From NCBI RefSeq assembly GCF_021730395.1, contig NC_069373.1, forward strand, positions 44,048,501 to 44,112,500: a DNA stretch of 64,000 bases, written 5' to 3'. Position numbers and translations under genes: made by a program. Positions 25,001 through 35,352 of the stretch are shown here, piece after piece. Each line of letters opens with the position of its first letter. The stretch's first letter is position 1. Source of the DNA: Mercenaria mercenaria. Taxonomy: Eukaryota; Mollusca; Bivalvia; Venerida; Veneridae. Below the pieces are notes generated by a model, which saw only the letters and a list, made by a program, of their open reading frames with translations, ran no database searches and had not been told where the DNA came from.

Positions 25001-28000
25001 TCTATGTAAAAACAAGTATCCCTGGGGCGGGGACAATCTTGACTCCAGGGCCATGATTTGAAGAATCTTGGTAGAGGTCAACTAGATAATGATATACACC
25101 AAATATCTAAACTCTAGCCGTTGTAGTTTCAGACAAAAAGAATTTTCAAGATTTCCCTCTATAACTCTATGTAAAACAAGTAGCCCCTGGGGCGGGGCCA
25201 ATTTTGACTCCAGGGCCATGATTTGAATAATCTATGTAAAAACAAGCAGTCCCGAGGGTGGGGCTAATTTTGACTGCAGGGCCACGATTTGTATATTCTT
25301 GGTAGAGGTCCACTGGACAATACTACACACCAAATATCTTAACTCTAGCCATTGTAGTTTCAGACAATTTTTTTAAAGATTTTCCTATACAAGTCTATGT
25401 AAAAAACAAGTAATCCCTGGGGCGGGGCCAATTTTGACACTGGGGCCATAATTTGAACAAATTTTCTAGAAATTCGGTGAGGTGAGTTAAACAAGTTTGG
25501 TGAACATGCAAAAATAAATAAAAGCGCTATCGTGAACACAAGGCTAAAATCTGCAATTTTAGCCATTTCAGGGGGCATAACTCCAAGACCCATCGTGCAA
25601 TATGGCTGGTTTTCGAAAGTAACCGAGATCTAATAGAGATACAAGTTATGTGCAAGTTTGGTTCAAATCAAATGAGAAATGAAAGCGCTATCATGAACAC
25701 AAGCTCAATTGTGCAGATTTTAGCCATTTCAGGGGGCATAACTCCAAGACCTATCTTGCAATATGGCTGGTTTTCGAAAGTAACCGAGATCTAATAGAGA
25801 TACAAGTTATTTGCAAGTTTGGTTCAAATCAAATAAGAAATGAACTCGCTATCTTGAACACAAGCTCAATTGTGGACGGACGGACGACGGACAAAAGACC
25901 ATACTAAAAGTTTCACCTACTTTCAGTCAGGTGAGCTAAAAATGAAAATTTAATTGGAAATTAAAATTTTATTGATATGAATAGTTGTATGCATGAAAAT
26001 AAAAAAATACTCATTTTGCTCTTAAAATTTAGTCAGACTAGGGAACTGCTTTGCATAATTATGTATTTATATACTAATGATGTTTATGTGCATATAAAGT
26101 TATGTCAATGTGCATAGGGCTTCTTGCTAGGACTTGAACCTAGAATTCTTACAAAAGTAAGTGTGTTTCTTTACACTACAAGAAGTGATCCCTTGCTTAG
26201 CAACAGAGACATTTATTTAAATACAAAATATTGCATTTGTATGTTATCCTTCAGAAACAGACACATTTACTATAAATTAAAACTTTATACTATAACAGTA
26301 ATTGGATTTGGGACTGTCGGAGGTCGAATAATCTTGGAACGAAATGAATGGAATATTTCGACCATGGTAAGAGAAACTGATTATAACGATGTATACATGC
26401 CAATCAAAGAGAATGTTTTCAGAAGTAATTATTGACAAATGAATTCGGCTGAGCATAAAGATTACCACGTGTTTTCTCCAGAAATTAACAAATTCTTTTT
26501 TTTTTCCTTACTCATTTCCATTTTGGTCCAGACGGTCCGCCATTTTTTCTCGAACTGCAATAAATTTCGGATACAACAAACCGAACAAACCGCCTCCGGA
26601 GGCAGTTTGGTCGGTTTGACAAACCGGTTAGCGGTTTTTTAAAACAAATGACACAAACCTTTTCCAGATCAAAACCAGTTTTACAAAACAAATCGAAAGT
26701 TTGGCAAACCGGTTTGAAACCGAACTGAGTTTGTTACAAACAAAAGCGCCCTTAGAGTAGTTTCCTTTGGCGTAATTGCCCAAAAGAACCGTAAATACCA
26801 GAAAGGAAGAGGTCAGAAACAACTAAATTATCCATTTAGGGTGCCAAGTAATTAATCGGTCAGATAAAAGTGAAGTCGGCGATCGCGCTCATGAATGCAG
26901 CGCCGACGATTATTCGATTGTCGCCGATTGTCGGCCCATCACTATCAAATAGCCAAACGAGGCCACACAAAAAAAAGAAAAAGAACAAAGCCTCACTGTT
27001 CCAAAGGACCAGACTTTGGCAGATCTAGATGAGTGTAATTACCTAAGAAAAACACATTATGCAACATTAAATAAAAATGCTCACAGTTTTAATACAAATA
27101 AGTAAAACAACCGTAACTGCATTTCACTATCATCGTTTTGATCATCGCTTTTTCTTTTTAGGACTCCTATAAGCCCGAAATTCGAAATCGTGAAATTGCG
27201 ATGATGCAAGTCGAAACATTCGAAAACACGATAATGAAAGCCGAAACAGCGATAGTCAAAACAACGATGATAAAAGTCAAAAGCACGAAGTTTTTCCATC
27301 GTGGTTTCGTGTTTTTCGTCATCGTGTTTTTTGTGTTTCCGCCTTTGTAATTTTGACTTTCACCATACGTCTGACAGTTTCGATTTGCGACTGTCATTAT
27401 TTATGAATACTAGTATTTTTGTATAAAAAAATCAATAAATGTTTATTTTTTCAGTTTATCATCCGGAGATAAACATGACGGTTGATTACTTCCAAGATAA
27501 TGCAACTGCTGTGAATATATCAGTATTTATAAGTGGAGAAATTAGAGGGCTTACATCAATGGAAATTATGCTATTTAATGAAAATAGAGATTATTTACCA
27601 AATGCACAAAAACATTTTAACATTTCCCAGGTAAGCGTTTTTTGTTTTGTTTTGTTTTTGTTTTTGCATCAAATAAGAGAGGTATCGAATTTATATATGT
27701 GCAGGTACGGTTTGTATAATTGTATCGGGTTGTATGATTTATTATGTATGAGCCGTGCCATGAGAAAACCAACGTAGTGGGTTTGCGACCAGCATGAATC
27801 CAGACCAGCTGCGCATCCGCGCACTCTGGTCAGGATCCATGCTGTTCGCTAACGGTTTCTCTAATTGCAATAGGCTTTGAAAGCGAACAGTATGGATCAT
27901 GACCAGACTGCGCGGATGCGCAGGCTGGTCTGGATCCATGCTGGTCGCAAAGCCACTATGTTGGTTTTCTCATGACATGGCTCAATTTTCAATAAAAAAT

Positions 28001-31000
28001 TATTATAATTTGACAAGCATTTGGTATATTAGACCAATATCGGCAATAAATATTATGTATATATAGTGATCTCATGCATGCAAATGTGCGTACGTAAAAA
28101 TATCTAGCAAGCTTTTTTAAGGTTTTGTTTTGAGTAAGTTGAGGAAGTATTCTTATTTTCTTATATAAGTGCACGTGGTATAAGCTGATCTGTTGTTCAT
28201 TTGAGATTTGAAAAATGTTAAACTAGAATTGTGTCCATTGGACACGGATGCTCCCATATACTTTACCATCCTGTATATAGCAGTTTTTCAGTACAGACCA
28301 TCTTCACACGAAGTTTGAAGCAACTTTTATTCAGATATGGTTGTTTATTCGAGAAAATTTGAATCCATTCCTTCAAAAAAGTATATGAGGAGTGGAACAC
28401 GCCAACTTTCTTCACTTTGGTCTATTTTGTGAAGTTCAGAAAGGGCCATAACTCTAAAAAAATAGCCACAGAAAAACGTCCATCATTTATGGTAATCTTC
28501 ACATGAAGGTCCTTTATCTGTGAAACTTTCAAGCATATCATTTTAAAAGCGTTTGAGGATCGGACACACAAGCTTTTTCTCTATATTCTATAAAACAAAA
28601 CAAAAAACACAAAGGGCCATAACTGTGGATAAAATGATCCCAGCAAAAGTTCCTACCTTTATGGTCATCTGCACATCATGCTTGTCCATCAGTGAAAGTT
28701 TGAAGCAAATTAAGCAAATAGTGTTGGAGGAGTTGGACACACAATATATTACTCTATATTCTATATAGCAAAACCATCAAAGGACCATAACTGCAGTAAA
28801 AATTGTCACAGAAAGTCATTCCTTTCTAGTCATCTGCACTTCAAGCTTTCGGGACTTACGGACAGACGTACGGACAGCAGCACCGCTATATGCCTCCCCA
28901 CATAAATGTACAGCATAGAATGTTTTAGTCAGTAATAATATTTGATAGTCACGGTCTCTAGGAATAAACCTTTCCGCCTAAAACTCCGCCTCATTCAGAC
29001 GGTGACGTATTGATCACTGACAGTCTGACTAAAGTACTCGATCTTCCTAAATGCGTAGCCATAATAGGAGATGATTCACCTATTAATAAAGTATTAAGTA
29101 CAATACAAAATCTAAATAAATGATACTCACCGAGTAGAAAAGGAGCCGATCGAAATTCATACGAAGTGGTATAATCTGTGTGTATGTGTTTTTAATACTT
29201 TTTATATATTTTACGTTGATTCCATCAAGATTATTATTACATTGTATTTTAGTTCTAATTATTAAACATTTTCTATATTTTCAGGAATCATTCGTTATAA
29301 ATGATTTACAAGAGGGGAATTATACCCTAAAGGTATCAAATATACATACGTATATGAACATTTATCACTTTCTCTTTTTTCTAAAGAAATTCCGCGTGAG
29401 TTTTAGCTTGCGTCTCAAAGTTTACTCTTTTTTCTCAAACGGGCGGTAACTCTCTCTTACGCCATTACTGTGAATACATTTTTAAATCAAGATTCTTCTT
29501 AACCTTAGAAATATATATGCATCCATCAAATGCGCCAGTGCAGTAAGAGAAATATGAATATTTGTTTTCTTTATAAAAAAAAAAACAAAAAAACAAAACA
29601 ACATCTTTGTAAAATGTGTCGTATTTCTGTTAAAAGTATTTTAATTTCTTTTACAGTTAACACCCATAGACCCAAGTTATGGTTCCGATGATACCACGTG
29701 TCTATGTTATTTTGGAACAAGTGACCATCGAGATTGTAGGCCCTGTATGGGCTACACGAAAGCAATACGAGTAGAAAAATGGACGGACACTTCTAGTAAG
29801 CCGTTCTTAAGTGTCCGAGATGTTGATCCTATTTCCTCCATGGCATTTGGTTAATCATGCATCAACTATTGTTTTCTCCTTTTGTCGTGCTCGAGACCTG
29901 TACTTATCAGTTTCTGTGACTGAACATTTAAGCTGTAAAAGCCAATTTCATAATATGGTGTACACCATACGAAATATTGGTAGCTAACAGTTCTGACATG
30001 ATGTATGTTTGCTTACATTCAGCACAAATTATTGATTTAGAAAAAAAAAAATAGAAAAAAAAATTAGGCAGAAGTCAAAGTAATGACAAGCCCTTGCTAA
30101 GTACGGGTCATTCACCAGTTTATTTTCCATGCTTAGTACCGTCTTCCTTTATCCCATTGTGAGCTTTGTTACGCTGCGTAATTGACAAATATGTTGTTGT
30201 TTTTTGCATGTTAATTACATTGTTTTCGGTTTTGTACAGGAGTTGTTTAAATGAGCCGCACCATGAGAAAACCAACATAGTGCGTTTGCGACCAGCATGG
30301 ATCCAGACCAGCCTGCGCATCCGCGCTGTCTGGTCAAGATCCATACTGTTCGCTTTCAAAGCCTATTGCAATTAGAGAAACAGCAGACTGCGCGGATGCG
30401 CAGGCTGGTCTGGATTGATACTGGTCGCAAACGCACTTTGTTGGTTTTCTCATGGCGCGGCTCAAATTATGTTTATCATTTGCATATAAATGTTGTGTTG
30501 TGTTCTGAACTGATGTAATTTCATTTTTATCAAATGATTACAGTATGTGTTTTAATATTCAGTTTAGATTTTATTTATTTTATTTGTTTATGTTTACTTG
30601 GTTCAAACGTTTTTAAACCGAGTTCGGGGACCGTAGTCATCTGATTCGGTGTGTTTTAGCATAATTTTGAAATTAGTCAATGGCAAGGTCGCATTTTATG
30701 ACTGGTCTACAAACTCAAATTCATAACTTTGAACTATTTTTTCATTGGACAGCAAAATTTCTTGATCAAATAGATGTTGTAGTTGTAAATTGCTTATTTA
30801 TTTCTAATTAAAAAAATACAGTTTCATCTTTCATATGTGTTTGAATTTATAATCTTTCTGCCAATCCTGCTGGTAGGGGTAGCATCTCCACGTTCAGTGG
30901 TCATTTTCCATAAACTCCCGTCTTTATTTTGTCTTTTTATTCCGCCATGTCTAGCTTAAGTAACCTTTGGTTTATTCCGCCATGTCTAGCTTAAGTAACC

Positions 31001-33453
31001 TTTGGTTTACGTTTTCTGTATCCCGCTTTTCAATCTTATCTTTATTCTTTCTAACCTCAGAGTATTTCTTTGTGTTGTTGGGTTTAACTTTACACCGACA
31101 CAACTATAGGTCATATAGCGACTTTCCAGCTTTCGACGATGAAGGAAGACCAATGTTCCCCTCCGTGACTTTTTATGGAATTAGTTCAGTCACGAGCGGA
31201 CACGGCGGTAGAACCACTGACCTTCCGTTAACTAGCTAGACGGCTTCCTAACACCACCGAATTTTACACCCCAAGTGAGGTTTCGAAACCACAGCGGTGA
31301 AGAGTAAGTGATTCGAAGTCAGCGACTTTAACCACTCGGTCTTGAAAGCCCCTTTCATCTACTATAGTTACAGTTAGTATATTTAAAGCATTTATAAATT
31401 AAGCCCAAGCAGATAAATGGATTGCGTGTTCCGATTATATTCTATGAAAACCAATTTTCCCGTTTCAAAAATCCATAGGTTTTGAAAGAGAACTATTCCA
31501 TGCGTTAAAATGTTCCGACCTATTTGAATGACACACTTGCGGAGTGTCATGTTTACATCCATTTAACATCCATGAACGTTAAAATAAAATCGCAATTGCT
31601 ATTAAAACAAAACAAATATATTTAAATTTGTGTTTTGATGGATTGCACAGATTCGCTTAAATACTATTGTTAGATTGTGATTATTTCACTCCTAGTTGAA
31701 GTAAAATTACCCCCAACTGACGAGGAATCCATGGTTGCCCTAATTCTGGCACCAGTTCTTGTCATATCACTGGTTGTCATCATAGCACTGTCAATATGGT
31801 ATATATGGTACAAGAACAAACTGCCGTCATGTGTAAACTTGCCAGAAATATTGAGGAAGAAACATTCATCCGGTAAGATCATTATAGCTATATAACATGT
31901 AAGCCTGATCAGATTTTCGTCAAGCTTAGTTCTGTACTGAATGTAAGCCTGTATGATATTTAGCCTACACAATCATATTACGCTTAGGTCCGTGCGTTTT
32001 GTTCAACTTATTAATTATAAAGACTTGGATTCTTTAAGCCATTTCACATACACACCGAACCGAAACTGAATCTGAACCAATGCCGTATGTTTTGTTTTGG
32101 AATCGGCTAGGAGTATCACATATACACTAGACTTTGAGCGAAACCGTCGACTTACTGAAACGGAATTCGATAAACTTTCTGTCGGTTTTACTTGTAGTTC
32201 GGTTTCAACGTATACGTAAAATGGCCCATGGATTATAATGTATTCTAATTCTTTTTTGGTCGGTTTTGGTTCGGTGTGAATGTGAAATAGCCCAAACAGC
32301 AAAAATACATAGAAGTTTAACATCTTCAGTTTTGTCTAGTGGAGTTCGAATTATACCTTCTGCAAGAATGATGTCTATAATGTTACTATATACCAAGTAT
32401 AATTAAATATACGATATAATCATAAAATGAATTCATCGATATATTTCAGATTTCACATCCATAGCAGAAGACCAAATTGCAAAAAGACCTACCCTACGGA
32501 TAATATATACATATGATCACGCCTCTCACAAATCAGCAGTCAACAGCTTGGAATCTCTCATAAAGAACTCCACAAACTTTATTGTTGCCACAAACGATCA
32601 TGTTGAAACCGGAACCAGAAGTTCACTTTTGTCGTCTGCAAACTCCGAAGAAAGTCTTGATAGAAAAATACTGAACAGTGCCGACGTTATTTGTGTTGTT
32701 CATTCGGAATGGGCTAATAAACTCATATCAGTTATTGCCTCCGGTGAGGTCAGCGCCGCTGAATTAGCACACATTGAAGATAAAGTTTTTCTTGCATACG
32801 TGAATGAAATGATTCAAAATCCCGCACTTGCGTCAAAGTTCGTGTCGATCCGGTACGAGTACACCCCGGATTCGGCCGTCATTCGAGAGCCATTTCTTGG
32901 CCCCCTGTTTAATCTTCCTACAAATACGGAAGCTTTTATAAAACACTTACATTCCAGGGCGGTTTCTTCAGATTCAAATGTAGTAAATTTAAATGCAGCT
33001 GACAAAATGGCATTGTTTTCTTCAATAAACGCATCATTCGTTTATCAAAGTAAGCATAAGTCATGGCTGTTCAAAAAATTATTCTATCTTCGGAATTCAC
33101 CTTCGAGCGACGATTCTGGGATAGTCATGCGCAGAACTCGAGCTTTACGTTCAAGAAGCGTCCGCTCGCGAAGTGCTGAAACGATCACGTATCTTGCGTG
33201 CACGTGTGACAAAAACAGCAGACAAACAGTGTGTACCACGTGCTATCAGAGGCATGCGTCAAGATTAAGGACATATTCGTGTGATCTCAGTTTTTATCCA
33301 CCAGAATCTATTTTCGACGGAACAAGTGAGCGTTTAAGCTTGCTGCAGAATAAATTTGTTGATATAAATAGCCGCTATCATCAAACGTTGAATTTAAAGA
33401 GCAACGACGAAGAAGAAGAAGACTGTTTTACTTTGGATGGACAAAGTGTGTAA
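13042..33453 (+). CDS. IL-17 receptor-like transmembrane protein with SEFIR domain (10 exons, 701 aa)
   Basis: Exons: 13042-13149, 13547-13601, 18907-19044, 19663-19793, 20853-20982, 27455-27630, 29285-29332, 29657-29795, 31696-31872, 32450-33453. All junctions are AG/GT and stay in frame (2106 nt). Residues 1-19 are a signal peptide. About 50-308 is extracellular, with several N-glycosylation sites and a membrane-proximal cluster (C277, C279, C289, C292) like IL-17R ectodomains. Residues 322-345 form one hydrophobic helix followed by Tyr/Lys. Residues about 382-537 are a SEFIR domain (TLRIIYTYDH, DVICVVHSEWA), the adaptor-recruiting module of IL-17 receptors, which signals through CIKS/Act1-type partners at the membrane. 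After it come a Ser/Arg-rich stretch (595-611), a CxC-x8-CxxC cluster (618-632) and an acidic tail. The start is the first ATG before the signal peptide. Bivalves have many IL-17R-like paralogues, so no subtype is given. Exon 2 is short and the least certain. Confidence 0.85.
15336..15475. mobile_element. 140-bp fold-back element in receptor intron 2
   Basis: TAACGCATGTT at the left end pairs with AACATGCGTTA at the right. Further inward TGTTATAACATCT pairs loosely with AGATGTTAAAGCA, and AGAATCCCGAAGG with CCCGAGGAATTCT. Centre unrelated. Non-coding hairpin MITE; no target duplication identified. Confidence 0.5.
15675..15748. repeat. Hairpin with 16-bp arms
   Basis: AAGGTGTTTTAACAG pairs with CTGTTAAAACACCCTT. 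The loop carries a further related word, GTTGTTAACAC. It could be a small fold-back repeat. Confidence 0.45.
16443..16514. repeat. Three exact 24-bp tandem repeats
   Basis: The unit contains ACAGTAATCAAGAG and TATGATAGTG, repeated three times without change. It lies in receptor intron 2. Confidence 0.9.
17280..17910. other. GC-richer stretch of unknown nature in receptor intron 2
   Basis: This 600-bp stretch has more G and C and more CpG than its surroundings, and open frames on both strands (17303-17527 minus, 17584-17904 plus). The translations show no domain and no supporting splice sites. It may be an old repeat or a CpG-rich regulatory patch. Confidence 0.25.
18757..18781. repeat. Poly(T) tract
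   Basis: An uninterrupted T run of about 25 bases in receptor intron 2, upstream of exon 3. Confidence 0.9.
19307..19336. repeat. (AAC)n microsatellite
   Basis: About nine AAC units ending in A6, in receptor intron 3. Confidence 0.9.
20455..20630 (-). repeat. tRNA-derived SINE-like sequence
   Basis: On the minus strand a B-box (GGGTTCGAAAC) follows a degenerate A-box (TCGGCTAAAGGTG) with a pairing arm CTCCTGAGCCGGAG between them. The rest has no tRNA shape. It lies in receptor intron 4. Confidence 0.4.
21990..22915 (+). pseudogene. C-terminal reverse transcriptase fragment of a CR1-like LINE
   Basis: Translation gives HIDKITKKANSALALLRR, AYLALIRSTLEYSAFVWDPY, then after a 244-bp MITE LEGDINKLERIQRQAARF, SFKLTPLQDRR and NHLDDRVV, ending CAKL-stop at 22897. 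This is the thumb/C-terminal region of CR1/Jockey-type RTs. The RT catalytic part is missing, so it is a 5'-truncated copy. A frame change lies just before the AYLALIR segment. Confidence 0.75.
22167..22410. mobile_element. 244-bp PIF/Harbinger-like MITE inside the LINE fragment
   Basis: The ends are TGCACCTGTCAA and TTGACAGGTGCA, continuing imperfectly with TTTTGCCCGCCC/GGGCGGGCAAAA. It is flanked by TTA on both sides (22164-22166 and 22411-22413). Taking out the element and one TTA leaves codons for DPYLEGDI, the expected LINE text, which proves the boundaries. A TWA duplication is typical of PIF/Harbinger. Confidence 0.8.
23930..24262 (+). pseudogene. LINE RNase H fragment
   Basis: NAATGKHYSNFKAETDAL, FLTDALSVMEAL and WIPSHCGLAGNEEADKLAK match the RNase H of the LINE at 5437-9660 at high identity. 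Both ends are truncated. It is nested in the hAT-like element. Confidence 0.8.
24661..25940 (+). mobile_element. ACAAGAG element with internal repeats
   Basis: The left end is ACAAGAGGGCCAAGTGGCCCT, a hairpin, followed by GGTCGCTCACCTGA. The right end is TCACCTACTTTCAGTCAGGTGA, also a hairpin, then GCTAAAAAT. The core has several diverged units (GGGGCGGGGCCAATTTTGAC, GGCCATGATTTGAA) and a second set (GGGGGCATAACTCCAAGACC twice), then a GGACGG run near the right end. No protein is encoded. The layout is shared with the elements at 35353, 37144, 40169, 42743, 44775, 51028 and 62594. Confidence 0.7.
26120..26185 (-). tRNA. Mitochondrial-type tRNA-like sequence, probably a nuclear copy
   Basis: On the minus strand it folds as acceptor CTTCTTG/CAAGAAG (7 bp), D arm GTGT/ACAC, anticodon stem CTTAC/GTAAG and T arm CTAGG/CCTAG, all perfectly paired, 66 nt in all. 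The anticodon loop is only TTTT, so no normal anticodon can be read. The short arms and loops resemble animal mitochondrial tRNAs. It is either a decayed mitochondrial insertion or a tRNA-derived repeat. Confidence 0.4.
27117..27395. repeat. Short array of CG-containing palindromic units
   Basis: Words such as CGATAATGAAAG, CGATGATAAAAG and CGAAAACACG recur at spacings of roughly 15-20 bp, and their complements (ATCATCGTTTTG, CATCGTGTTTTTTG) occur on both flanks. The style is like the arrays at 7758-8742 and 52358-53290 but with a different word. It is just upstream of receptor exon 6. Confidence 0.45.
27750..27983. mobile_element. GAGCC-type hairpin MITE, copy 2
   Basis: Same ends and core as copy 1. 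Flanks are GTAT and AATT, so the target duplication has decayed or one edge has changed. It is in receptor intron 6. Confidence 0.75.
28223..28905 (+). mobile_element. Relative of the ACAAGAG elements
   Basis: It starts TAGAATTGTGTCCATTGGACAC, a hairpin, then GGATGCTCCC. Diverged units containing GGGCCATAACT(C/G)T recur at about 28443, 28615 and 28780. It ends in ACGGACAGACGTACGGAC and CTATATGCCTCCCC. It is in receptor intron 6. Confidence 0.55.
30253..30463. mobile_element. GAGCC-type hairpin MITE, copy 3
   Basis: Same family as 2816-3044, shorter by a small internal deletion. It is flanked by AAAT on both sides. It is in receptor intron 8. Confidence 0.8.
30940..31009. repeat. Exact 35-bp tandem duplication
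   Basis: Two copies of a unit beginning TTCCGCCATGTCTAGC sit head to tail in receptor intron 8. Confidence 0.85.
31073..31356 (-). mobile_element. tRNA-headed SINE
   Basis: On the minus strand it opens with a tRNA-Ser-like head: A-box GACCGAGTGGTTAAAG, loop CTGACTTCGAATCA and B-box GGTTTCGAAACC. A body then leads to a tail with AAGCTGGAAAGTCG and TGTGTCGGTGTAAAGTT. Copies or fragments with the same tail words are at 42330, 48158 and 55234. It lies in receptor intron 8, antisense to the gene. Confidence 0.7.
32038..32292. mobile_element. 255-bp MITE in the last receptor intron
   Basis: Inverted ends GCCATTTCACATACACACCG and CGGTGTGAATGTGAAATAGC pair over about 27 bp with CCGAACCGAAAC inside. 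It lies between the transmembrane exon and the SEFIR exon. No clear target duplication. Confidence 0.6.
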
Positions 33454-35352
33454 ACGAACAAATACTAAGTATAAAAGAATATATTAGTTTGCCTAGAAAC
33501 ACACCAACCATTCTCTCTGTAATTTTCAGTTTAGAGCTAGGCATCGTTGATTCGCGGACGAATGGAGTTGCAGACTAGCCTAACACTACTTTGCAGTGTC
33601 CTTGTCCGTATTTTTCTAAATTAATGATTGATCCATACACTTACGGACAATCCACCGAGATAAACGAAATCACAAACGATTTTTTTTCTGAAAGTCAAAG
33701 ACCTACCTTCCTACAGGCTTTGTTTAACCTATTTTTACGACTTGGAATTTATGGTATTTAACTATCTATAACTATCTATTGACTTTCTAAAGCTGTAAGC
33801 CTAACTCTTGCAGCAAGAAAAAAAAAAAAAAACTGAGTATTAACGTCTTTATACCGTTTCATGTCACTAACTGAAATACAGTTGAAACTCGGAATCTCAA
33901 ATCCCACGAGACTTATACTTCGAGATACGCGACTTTCGTCTTTACAGGGATATTTTGTGCAGACGTTTTCAGGACGGGTCTTCGAAATATGCGAGTTCGA
34001 GTTGCCGAGTTTCATGTGTATATTCACTTATAGGCCTAACTATACTAAAGGAACCAGCGTGGGAGCCATCTGGTCTATCGCGTAATGGCTGCCAGGTATT
34101 TGGACACTAATTTTTCACTTGGCATGGCAACAGAGGTCTAAATTAAAGCTAGTTTCTGTTTAAATTTCATTGTGGATGTATTTGTGACATTTTGGTAGGA
34201 AAAATGTGAGAGCAGGTTGTATTTGGTGAAGTGAATCTCAGTTGTAGTATGAGTAGTACTTCCAGGTCACAGCAGTGTGATTTTGATGTCAGTTTACAGT
34301 AAGCAAATGTGACCAGAGAAATCTCTCTTAGAAGATACATGACCCCTACTTTTCTCTTCATATTATATCAGTTTTATCACAACTCTTTAAAATGAGGTAA
34401 GGATTTGTTCTCTGAAATGGGTCTAGCTATGTTTGGAAGCTCTTTAAAAAATGTCAGTTTTATATAGAATATATAGGGAAAACTATTTAGATGGTTGTGA
34501 CCTTTAGAATCGTTTGTCACACTCGCCAATGATGTAAAATAGAGATCATGACTCTTACAAAAGCGGGCTTTAAATAAATGGAAGGGAGTATTGATATATA
34601 CCATACCACAAAGAGTGTACAAATTAAACACAAGATTCTAGCATTTCCATTGGTTTAAAGGTGGTCACATGGCAATCTTCTATTTTCCGTGATGCATATG
34701 GCTTTGTAGATTTTAATGTTGGTAAAAACGTGGTCAATAAACAAACTAAGAATTGTTTATGACCCCCACCCCACAAGAAATATATGAGGTCAGTACAATA
34801 ATATTTTTGGAACTCGGCTAACGCCTCGCAACCCCTCCCCCACCCCCACACACGCAAGATTTACCAGACTGGTTCAATATATTTCAATGAAGGGTCATTA
34901 CCTATTACAGTTGGTTATTTTTAATACATTTAGAGGGAAGGGGGTGTATGTCTGAAAGTAAATTATCTAAAAAAGTGTCACGAATATGGCAAAAAATTAA
35001 ACCACACAATACTTGGTCTCCCTCACATATCAATGATTTATCTTTAATTTATTGAGGCCCTAAATAGGAGGTTCTGCTCAAACAAAATTTACAACTCATA
35101 GTTGACATAGCAACATTTAATACTTAAAACAATAGTTATTTCAAGATACTGTAATATTATCATACCTATACATGTACAAAATACTGTATCAACTATCTGT
35201 CCTAGTAAGAAAGAATATATGGCATAATAGTGATAATATATATTTTAAAATTTTAACAAGTATCAAAATATTAATACTAGTAGTACATGTTTTTAAAAAA
35301 TATACCAAATTCTTTGTATTTATATTAGAACAGTAATAGGAATGAATCATAA
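33454..35352. other. 3' flank of the receptor gene and spacer
   Basis: It holds the 3' UTR of the receptor gene. No AATAAA was noticed close to the stop. A pogo-like MITE lies at 33879-34018. The rest (34020-35352) shows no gene that I can support. Confidence 0.4.
33879..34018. mobile_element. Tc1/mariner (pogo/Tigger-like) MITE
   Basis: The ends CAGTTGAAACTCGG and CCGAGTTTCATGTG, the inner TTCGAGATACGCGA/TTCGAAATATGCGA words and TA on both sides match the CAGTTGAA...-ended pogo/Tigger terminal repeats. 140 bp, no transposase. Confidence 0.6.

Larger units (their letters stand above)
21245..26944. mobile_element. 5.7-kb hAT-like element with nested insertions
   Basis: The ends are TAGTGATGGGC and its exact complement GCCCATCACTA. 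Flanking 8-mers are TCAAACAG (21237-21244) and TCAAATAG (26945-26952), a target duplication with one mismatch. An 8-bp duplication and a YAGNG-type end are the hAT signature. Subterminal AATCGG words are frequent at the left end. No transposase reading frame is visible. Inside, a second inverted pair, AGGGCGCTTTTGTTTG at 21844 and its complement ending 26752, may mark another element. A CR1-like RT fragment, a Harbinger-like MITE, an RNase H fragment and an ACAAGAG element are also inside. The whole sits in receptor intron 5. Confidence 0.7.

Noticed and set aside
32205-32396. Minus-strand frame in the last receptor intron
   Set aside because: It coincides with the MITE at 32038-32292.
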